From: an uncultured Lachnospiraceae bacterium
Lineage (GTDB): Bacteria; Bacillota; Clostridia; Lachnospirales; Lachnospiraceae
Direction of reading: 5' to 3'
DNA: 15,368 bases
NCBI GenBank assembly: GCA_902773445.1
Contig: CACYEU010000117.1
Location: 1 to 15,368, forward strand
Shown: piece by piece, positions 1 to 5,241 of the stretch
Layout: every line of letters starts with the position of its first letter
Numbering within the stretch: position 1 is the first letter of the stretch
Made by a program: the position numbers and the translations under genes
The notes under the pieces: model-generated
What the model was told of the DNA's origin: nothing
Databases searched by the model: none
The model's input: the letters and a program-made list of their open reading frames with translations, nothing else

Positions 1-403
1 CAAGCACTCTGCCGTGCGGCAGCATTCTTGTCAGATAAATGAACAGGAGCATGACCGGAACATAGTAGAATCCGAACAGAATGACTGCGATTTGAGTCAG
101 TTGGTATTTCGGGTATCCGAATACCATCATAGCTGCCAGAATGATCAGAACAACACATCCGGACGCCGTGATCGAAATATGACCGTCGAATTTAAACAGG
201 ATCAGCAGATACAGCATGACAAGACCGAGGTATCCGCCGATGACCGGTACAATTCTGGCGACACGTGTTGCACGGTAAAACTCATAGAGCCCGATAGCGC
301 TGATCGCCGCCATCAGTCCCCAGAGCACGTACCCTCCGGATACGATCGCAATGATCGCGATCAGCACGAGAATAATGCCGCTGATCAACCTTGTTTTAAA
401 CAT
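1..403 (-). CDS. cdsA: Phosphatidate cytidylyltransferase CdsA, N-terminal part (cut by window edge)
   Basis: CdsA makes CDP-diacylglycerol from phosphatidic acid and CTP at the membrane, feeding phospholipid synthesis. Only the first ~134 codons are here; the reading frame runs open through position 1. The protein begins MFKTRLISGIILVLIAIIAI, the usual Clostridia CdsA opening, and shows successive hydrophobic stretches (residues ~7-22, 25-40, 53-70, 80-95, 103-125) expected of a multi-pass membrane enzyme. The catalytic CdsA signature is C-terminal and lies outside the window. The ATG overlaps the end of uppS by 8 bases (AATGTTTAA), which suggests translational coupling. A purine-rich GGGGGAG sits just upstream. 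Position after pyrH-frr-uppS is the standard order in Firmicutes. The family call rests on the N-terminal sequence plus gene order. Confidence 0.88.
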   Translation of the reverse strand, partial: MFKTRLISGIILVLIAIIAIVSGGYVLWGLMAAISAIGLYEFYRATRVARIVPVIGGYLGLVMLYLLILFKFDGHISITASGCVVLIILAAMMVFGYPKYQLTQIAVILFGFYYVPVMLLFIYLTRMLPHGRVL

Positions 404-1121
404 TTGATTCTCCCCCTTCCGGTTCAGTTCCGCCGAAGCGGCGGTCACGTCGGTTATACTCCTCGATCGCCTTGATCAAATCGTCTTTTGTAAAAGCTGG
501 CCAGGGAACAGGCGTAAAATACAGTTCTGTATACGCCAGCTGCCAGAGCAGATAATTAGAAAGGCGCTGCTCTCCGCTCGTCCTGATCAGAAGATCGGGA
601 TCAGGGATCCCTGCTGTGTCCAGATAGCTTCCGATCAGATCCTCTGTCACCTGATCCGGTGTCAGCTTTCCGTCTGAAAAATCTCTGCCCATTGCAGTGA
701 CGGCACGCCTGATCTCGTCGCGGCTTCCGTAATTGATTGCAATCGTCACATTGATTCCCGTATAGCCGGCTGACGCTTTTTCAAGTTCAATGATGCTTTT
801 CTGAATATCTTCATCAAGTCCCGTGATATCGCCGATCACGCGCATACGCATATTGTTCTTTTCCGCCTTGACCAGACAGGTTTTCAGATAGTCGCGCAGC
901 AGTTTCATCAGCGCCGCAACTTCGCTTTTTGAGCGTTTCCAGTTTTCAGTTGAAAAGGCATAAAAAGTCAGGTAACGGATACCGATGTTCCAAGCGTCCT
1001 CTATGATCCGCTCGACATTCTTGCTGCCCTGAACATGACCATAGGTGCGCGGCATGCCTTTTGATTTGGCCCACCGTCCGTTACCATCCAGAATAATCGC
1101 CACATGCTGTGGTACTGTCAT
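396..1121 (-). CDS. uppS: Isoprenyl (undecaprenyl) diphosphate synthase
   Basis: UppS is a cis-prenyltransferase that extends farnesyl diphosphate with isopentenyl diphosphate to C55 undecaprenyl diphosphate, the lipid carrier for peptidoglycan and other envelope polymers. The 241-residue protein is full length. Family signatures are all visible: HVAIILDGNGRWA at residues 6-18 with the catalytic Asp12, STENW at 57-61, and RTSGEQRLSNYLLWQ at 180-194 for diphosphate and substrate binding, followed by the conserved TELYF segment. The ATG at 1121 follows a GGGGAGAGGGG ribosome site. It is 50 bp downstream of frr and overlaps the start of cdsA. The product is cytosolic but works at the membrane surface. 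No unusual residues were seen. Confidence 0.96.
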   Translation of the reverse strand: MTVPQHVAIILDGNGRWAKSKGMPRTYGHVQGSKNVERIIEDAWNIGIRYLTFYAFSTENWKRSKSEVAALMKLLRDYLKTCLVKAEKNNMRMRVIGDITGLDEDIQKSIIELEKASAGYTGINVTIAINYGSRDEIRRAVTAMGRDFSDGKLTPDQVTEDLIGSYLDTAGIPDPDLLIRTSGEQRLSNYLLWQLAYTELYFTPVPWPAFTKDDLIKAIEEYNRRDRRFGGTEPEGGESNV

Positions 1122-1171
1122 AACCCCTCTCCCCTAAGAATGACAGGATGCAAAGACATCCGTCTGAAGTC

Positions 1172-1723
1172 TTAAACAGTCATCACCTCTTCAGACTTGT
1201 CCGCAACCGCCTTGTCAACCTTCTTCGAATAATCATCGGTCATTTTCTGAAGATCATCGAGCATATCACTGATCGTGTCTTCGGAAAAATCTGTGCCTTT
1301 AAGCTTTTTGATCACATCGTTGCCGTCGCGTCTGATATTGCGAAGCGCGACTTTGGCAGCTTCACCCTTTTTCTTGACGTCTTTTGCGAGATCTTTACGG
1401 CGCTCTTCTGTCAGCTCCGGGAAGATCAGACGGATATTGTTGCCGTCGACGGTCGGATTGATTCCGAGATCAGACATCTGCAGCGCTTTGTTGATCTCCG
1501 AGATCATCTTCTTCTCCCACGGTGAGATCTGAATGATGCGCGGCTCGGGAACTGAAATGTTCGCCGTCTGCTGGATCGGTGTCGGAACTCCGTAGTAATC
1601 AACAGTAATATGATCAAGTACATGCGGATTCGCTCTGCCGGCTCTGATCGAAGCCAGCTCCTGATCGAGATTCGCCAATGTCTTTGTCATCTTTGACTCA
1701 CATTTTTCCAATGATTCGTGCAT
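1172..1723 (-). CDS. frr: Ribosome recycling factor
   Basis: RRF splits post-termination ribosomes together with EF-G so that subunits can be reused. The 183-residue length matches the family (E. coli Frr is 185). Recognisable segments are SIRAGRANP near residue 25, the DYYGVPTPIQQTANISVPEPR stretch near 42-62, SDLGINPTVDGNNIR around 88-102, and LTEERRKDLAK followed by RNIRRDGND, the hallmark C-terminal helices. The ATG at 1723 is chosen because an AAGGAGG site lies 6 bases upstream; a second internal Met at residue 12 would give a protein shorter than the family. It sits 25 bp after pyrH and 50 bp before uppS, in the conserved pyrH-frr-uppS order. Confidence 0.97.
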   Translation of the reverse strand: MHESLEKCESKMTKTLANLDQELASIRAGRANPHVLDHITVDYYGVPTPIQQTANISVPEPRIIQISPWEKKMISEINKALQMSDLGINPTVDGNNIRLIFPELTEERRKDLAKDVKKKGEAAKVALRNIRRDGNDVIKKLKGTDFSEDTISDMLDDLQKMTDDYSKKVDKAVADKSEEVMTV

Positions 1724-1748
1724 GGTTGTCCTCCTTATTAATCACAGC

Positions 1749-2444
1749 TCAAACTGTTACATCCGTTCCTGTTTTCTCACCGCGGACAGTTCTGATGATC
1801 GAATCTTCATCGCGCAGTGCAAATATCTTCATCGGCAGCTTGTTGTCACGGCACATGATCGAAGCAGTCATATCGATGACCTGAAGGTCGTTCTCGATCA
1901 CTTCATCGATCGTGATCGAATCATATCTTACTGCGTCCGGATCCTTGATCGGATCAGCCGAATAGACACCATCAATATTTTTGGCGAGAAGCATCGAGTC
2001 AGCCTCGATCTCGAGCGCTCTCAGGACCGCTCCTGTGTCTGTCGAGAAATATGGATGTCCGGTGCCTCCTGCAAAAAACACGACCTCTCCGGCCCGCAGA
2101 GAAGCGTCTGCCTGTGCCCGGGAATACAGTTTGGTAAATCCGCCGCAGACAAACGGTGTGTACACAGAAGTCTTCATCCCGGCCCGTTCAAATACGTCAG
2201 ATACATAGATGCAGTTCATGACTGTCGCAAGCATGCCGATCGAATCAGCCCGTGAACGATCCATCTCTTTGCTTGATCGGCCGCGCCAGAAATTGCCGCC
2301 GCCGATCACAATCGCAACTCCGACGCCGTCTTCGGTGATCTGTCTGACCTGCCGTGCAACTTCAAAACAAACCTCTTCGTCAAAACCTGTCTTCTGCCCG
2401 CCCGCAAGGGCCTCACCGCTTAGTTTTAACAGGATTCGTTCCAT
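1749..2444 (-). CDS. pyrH: Uridylate (UMP) kinase
   Basis: PyrH phosphorylates UMP to UDP with ATP in pyrimidine nucleotide synthesis; bacterial PyrH is usually hexameric and controlled by GTP and UTP. The 231-residue protein has the amino-acid-kinase fold motifs: KLSGEAL at 7-13, GGGNFWRG at 48-55, GGTGHPYFSTDT at 126-137 and DGVYSADP at 158-165. The frame stays open upstream to an ATG at 2489, but that extension is encoded by a hairpin. The ATG at 2444 has an AAAGGGG site 7 bases away and gives the canonical MERILLKLSGEAL start. It leads the pyrH-frr-uppS-cdsA block. A candidate promoter (2507-2535) lies between xdhC and this gene. Confidence 0.96.
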   Translation of the reverse strand: MERILLKLSGEALAGGQKTGFDEEVCFEVARQVRQITEDGVGVAIVIGGGNFWRGRSSKEMDRSRADSIGMLATVMNCIYVSDVFERAGMKTSVYTPFVCGGFTKLYSRAQADASLRAGEVVFFAGGTGHPYFSTDTGAVLRALEIEADSMLLAKNIDGVYSADPIKDPDAVRYDSITIDEVIENDLQVIDMTASIMCRDNKLPMKIFALRDEDSIIRTVRGEKTGTDVTV

Positions 2445-2474
2445 ATGTGATCCCCTTTCGTCAAACGGTAAAAC

Positions 2475-2505
2475 AAGCCAGTAAGTCATTCAGACCTACT
2501 GGCTT
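2475..2505 (-). terminator. Hairpin terminator after xdhC, also in the pyrH leader
   Basis: A perfect 9-bp inverted repeat (AAGCCAGTA / TACTGGCTT, arms 2475-2483 and 2497-2505) surrounds a 13-base loop. On the minus strand it is followed by GTTTTACC, a short U-run, so it can end transcripts arriving from hydA-xdhC, whose last stop codon is at 2536. The GC content of the stem is modest and the U-run is only four, so termination may be partial. Transcripts started at the -10 at 2507-2512 would begin at or inside the hairpin arm. Confidence 0.7.
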
Positions 2506-2506
2506 T

Positions 2507-2535
2507 ATCATACCATGACAACTGATGATTTGCAA
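2507..2535 (-). promoter_or_regulatory. Candidate promoter for the pyrH block
   Basis: Reading the minus strand, TTGCAA (2530-2535) and TATGAT (2507-2512) are separated by exactly 17 bases, and a TG one base upstream of the -10 makes an extended -10 (TGgTATGAT). The -35 starts immediately after the xdhC stop codon. The expected transcription start is near 2500, inside the first arm of the terminator-like hairpin. This is a pattern match only; no start site has been measured. Confidence 0.5.
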
Positions 2536-3636
2536 TTATGACGGATCGATCATCTCAAGCAGGATCTCCTGGATACCGCCGCAGTGCATCGAGTCTTCAT
2601 CATTGCCCTGAGCAGGTGTCAGATCGACATCAACGATGCGTGATGGTACTTCACATACACCGTCAGTCCTGGCCTGGGCGATCATTGCTCTTGCCTGAGT
2701 GATCACTTCTGCCTCCGCGCATCCGCCGCCGATCGTACCGACCATTTGTCCGTTGCCGAGGACAAGCATTTTTGTGCCGACCGTCCGCGGTGTCTGGCCG
2801 AGCTTTGATGTGATCGTAGCCATGACCATTCCGGCCTCCGCATTTTCAGGTTCAACGGCTGCCTTGACCACACTTTCGATTCCGTCATCGATCGCGCGGT
2901 TCTTTCCGCGGAGATACTGGATCAGCTCACCGACAACACTGACGGCGATCTCAGCCGGTGTCTCGGCTCCCAGCTCCAGACCAATCGGCGCGTGAAGGGC
3001 GTCCAGTTTCTCTTCCGCGACACCTTCTTTTCTCATATCGCGCTTGACATTGACCGTGCGGCCGCGGCTGCCCATCATGCCGATATAGGCATATTCTTTC
3101 GGGAAGATCGAACGCAGACAGATCTCATCGTATCTGTGACCGCGAGTCATTACAATGAAGCAGGTGTCTTCATTCGATTCGATCTGCGCGAGTCCGTTGT
3201 CAAATGAATCGCAGATCACTCTGTCCGCGCCTGCCTGCTTAGCCATGTTTGAAAACAGCGGACGGTCTTCAAGCGAAGTAACATGAAAGCCAACGATCTT
3301 TGCGATCTTTATGACATTCAATGCGACATGACCTGCACCGCAGATCACAAGCTGTTTGCGTTGTCCGAATGACTCGAGAAGGATCGTGTCTTCTCCGTCC
3401 TTGATTGCCTGTGCGTTAAACTGTGTCCGCCACAGATCAAGCAGCGATGCATATTCTCCTGCGGACAATCCGCAGACCTGATCAACATCAAGATCCTCCG
3501 GTTCTCTGTACAGGATTTCGTCGCCTGTAAAAACGATTTTCCAGATCTCCTGTCTGTCTCTGATGCAAGTCGCTGCCCAGACGCGTCCGTCCGCGATCGA
3601 TTCAGCGATCTTTTGAAACAAACTGACGTTATACAT
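2536..3636 (-). CDS. xdhC: XdhC/CoxI-type molybdenum hydroxylase maturation factor, rearranged domain order
   Basis: XdhC-family proteins bind molybdenum cofactor and help its sulfuration and insertion into xanthine dehydrogenase-type enzymes. The 366-residue protein contains both family domains. The Rossmann-like XdhC_C part shows CGAGHVA at 99-105, TRGHRYD at 164-170, YIGMMGSRGR at 184-193 and a conserved ELGAETPAEIA at 221-231. The CoxI part is at 269-362, with GTIGGGCAEAEV at 300-311 and CGG at 352-354. In the commonest form of the family CoxI precedes the Rossmann domain; here it follows. Residues 1-95 could be a degenerate CoxI-like half, since they end in a LLES segment placed like the end of CoxI but lack GTIGGGC. 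The ATG overlaps the hydA stop as TAATG, so the pair is co-translated. No xanthine dehydrogenase gene is in the window. Confidence 0.88.
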   Translation of the reverse strand: MYNVSLFQKIAESIADGRVWAATCIRDRQEIWKIVFTGDEILYREPEDLDVDQVCGLSAGEYASLLDLWRTQFNAQAIKDGEDTILLESFGQRKQLVICGAGHVALNVIKIAKIVGFHVTSLEDRPLFSNMAKQAGADRVICDSFDNGLAQIESNEDTCFIVMTRGHRYDEICLRSIFPKEYAYIGMMGSRGRTVNVKRDMRKEGVAEEKLDALHAPIGLELGAETPAEIAVSVVGELIQYLRGKNRAIDDGIESVVKAAVEPENAEAGMVMATITSKLGQTPRTVGTKMLVLGNGQMVGTIGGGCAEAEVITQARAMIAQARTDGVCEVPSRIVDVDLTPAQGNDEDSMHCGGIQEILLEMIDPS

Positions 3637-5054
3637 TAATCTCCAACCTTTCTGAATGACAGATCCGCCTTGTCCCTGTGGACATATTTCCCAAGACCTT
3701 TCGCAATGACCTGCCCTTCTGCTGCAGCCGGTTTTCCGTGCAGGAATACAAGCTGAGCCCTTCCTTTGATCTTCATTCCTTCATATGGTGTATAGTCAAC
3801 ATTCTGGACCTGAGTCTCCGCTGAAATGACGCCCTCATAATCCGGATCCCAGACGACGATATCTGCATCTGAGCCCTCCGCGATCACACCCTTCTGCGGA
3901 TACATGCCGTATTCTTTTGCCGCGTTTTCACTCATAACACGGCAGAATGATTCGTTCGATATTCTTCCTGTCTGTACACCGTAGGTATACATCAGCACCG
4001 GGCGGTGCTCAACACCCGGAATCCCGTTCGGTATCTGAGAAAACTCGTATTCGCCGATATGCTTGTCTGTCGCAAAATTAAAGCTGCAGTGATCTGTACC
4101 GATCGTATCGATCTCGCCGTTTTCCAGAGCTTCCCAGAGAGCGTCCTGGTCCTCTTTTTTGCGGGCCGGAGGCGAGAAGACATATTTTGCGCCTTCAAAA
4201 TCCGGCAGACTGTAAAGCGAATCATCGAGGAAGAAGTACTGCGGGCATGTTTCGATCATGACCTTCTGGCCGTTTTTGCGCGCTTCTCTGGCATATTCAA
4301 GTCCGGCTTTTGTGCTCAGATGAACGATGTTGACCGGTGCGCCTGCCAGCTTCGCAATCATCAGATAGCGCTGAACTGCCTCGGCTTCGATCTCCCTGCA
4401 GTGTGCGATCGGATGAGCTTCTGTTCCTAGTTTTCCTTCTTCACGCAAATCAGCAGTCAAAGCGTCGATCATATCACCGTTCTCACAATGATTGCCGACA
4501 ATGCCGCCCTCGTTTTTGACCGCTTTCAGCACTTCATAGAAGACCTCATCACGGACACGGAGTTTCGGATAAGCCATATAAAGCTTATAAGATGTAACAC
4601 CCTCGAGTGTCATGAGCGGTATCTCATGATGTACCTGCTCATTCCAGTCTGTGATCGACATATGGAAACCATAGTCACACGAAGAATGTCCGTCTGCCAT
4701 CTCATGCCAGCGGCTTAATGCAGACATCAGGCTCTCACCTTTGTCCTGCGTTGTGAAATCGAGAATCACCGTTGTTCCGCCTGCAAGCGCTGCTCGTGTG
4801 CCGCTGTCAAAATCATCCGCAGTCACACATTTGGAAGCCTGCATCTGAAAATGCGTATGTGGATCGATAAACCCCGGGAACAACAATTTGCCTGTGACGT
4901 CGATGACTTCCGCGTCACTCTCCCGTTCAAGAATCGCCTCAAGTTCATGATCTTCAAAGACCGTTTCGATCTTATCATCTCTGATCATTACATTCAGTTT
5001 TTTGCTGTCGGATCCCGATACGACCGTACCGCCCCTAAGAATCAATGCCGACAC
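3636..5054 (-). CDS. hydA: Dihydropyrimidinase / hydantoinase-family amidohydrolase
   Basis: This is a cyclic amidohydrolase of the D-hydantoinase/dihydropyrimidinase family, which opens imide or ureide rings using a two-metal centre. Numbered from the GTG at 5054 (472 residues), the metal ligands are visible: DPHTHF with His66 and His68, the carboxylated-lysine candidate Lys157 in SYKLYMAY, His189 in NHCEN, His245 in VHLST, and Asp321 in GTDHC. Length is normal. The frame extends to a GTG at 5063, but that codon overlaps the ribosome site; GTG 5054 has AGGAGG 8 bases upstream. Neighbours ygfK, ssnA and xdhC match the anaerobic urate/purine-degradation cluster, where this enzyme (hyuA/hydA) is thought to act on a ring-opened purine intermediate. 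The substrate itself cannot be read from sequence; a pyrimidine or hydantoin substrate remains possible. Confidence 0.9.
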   Translation of the reverse strand: MSALILRGGTVVSGSDSKKLNVMIRDDKIETVFEDHELEAILERESDAEVIDVTGKLLFPGFIDPHTHFQMQASKCVTADDFDSGTRAALAGGTTVILDFTTQDKGESLMSALSRWHEMADGHSSCDYGFHMSITDWNEQVHHEIPLMTLEGVTSYKLYMAYPKLRVRDEVFYEVLKAVKNEGGIVGNHCENGDMIDALTADLREEGKLGTEAHPIAHCREIEAEAVQRYLMIAKLAGAPVNIVHLSTKAGLEYAREARKNGQKVMIETCPQYFFLDDSLYSLPDFEGAKYVFSPPARKKEDQDALWEALENGEIDTIGTDHCSFNFATDKHIGEYEFSQIPNGIPGVEHRPVLMYTYGVQTGRISNESFCRVMSENAAKEYGMYPQKGVIAEGSDADIVVWDPDYEGVISAETQVQNVDYTPYEGMKIKGRAQLVFLHGKPAAAEGQVIAKGLGKYVHRDKADLSFRKVGD

Positions 5055-5056
5055 CG

Positions 5057-5070
5057 CGATCACCTCCTTT
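5057..5070 (-). promoter_or_regulatory. Extended ribosome binding site that sets the hydA start
   Basis: The minus strand reads AAAAGGAGGTGATC, which pairs without mismatch over about 13 bases with the usual 3' tail of 16S rRNA. The upstream GTG (5063) lies inside this pairing region and cannot be used; GTG 5054, eight bases after AGGAGG, is correctly spaced. Confidence 0.8.
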
Positions 5071-5080
5071 TATTATTCTC

Positions 5081-5110
5081 ATTGTAGCAGAATCAACTAT
5101 GAACTGTCGA
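5081..5110 (-). promoter_or_regulatory. Promoter for hydA-xdhC
   Basis: On the minus strand TCGACA (5105-5110, one mismatch to TTGACA) is followed after 18 bases by TACAAT (5081-5086, one mismatch to TATAAT), with TG one base before the -10 (TGcTACAAT, extended -10). The expected start of transcription is near 5074, giving a leader of about 20 bases ahead of the hydA GTG. It lies downstream of the ygfK terminator, which supports a separate transcription unit. Housekeeping sigma-factor type by consensus. Confidence 0.65.
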
Positions 5111-5142
5111 GGTCGTTTTTCGCGTTGCATCATCTTGTTTAT

Positions 5143-5159
5143 TGATATTGACGATATCA
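5143..5159. promoter_or_regulatory. Short inverted repeat upstream of the hydA promoter, possible operator
   Basis: TGATAT and ATATCA form 6-bp arms around a TGACG centre, about 32 bp upstream of the hydA -35 box. The position would suit an activator site. The arms are short and AT-rich, so chance is a real alternative. Confidence 0.25.
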
Positions 5160-5184
5160 GATTATTGTCCTGAAAATGATGAAA

Positions 5185-5208
5185 AGGGCTGCCGTTAAAG
5201 GCAGCCCT
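5185..5208 (-). terminator. Rho-independent terminator after ygfK
   Basis: A GC-rich 8-bp perfect stem (GGGCTGCC 5186-5193 with GGCAGCCC 5200-5207, extended by one A-T pair) encloses a 6-base loop. On the minus strand the stem is followed by TTTTCATCATTTT. It lies 34 bp after the ygfK stop codon and before the hydA promoter. This is the clearest terminator in the window. Confidence 0.85.
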
Positions 5209-5241
5209 GATTCAAATCAACTGTTCAGAAGTTATGTCGAA

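Noticed and set aside
14..475. A 153-codon plus-strand open frame
   Set aside because: It is antisense to the cdsA/uppS junction, and its His/Asp/Gln-rich product looks like a shadow of hydrophobic minus-strand codons.
1146..1161. GGATG/CATCC hairpin between frr and uppS as a terminator
   Set aside because: The stem is only 5 bp and is followed by TGTCATTC on the minus strand with no U-run; the genes are an established operon.
2445..2489. Longer pyrH start at 2489
   Set aside because: The extra 15 codons are encoded by the terminator hairpin and leader. ATG 2444 has a well-spaced AAAGGGG site and gives the conserved PyrH N-terminus.
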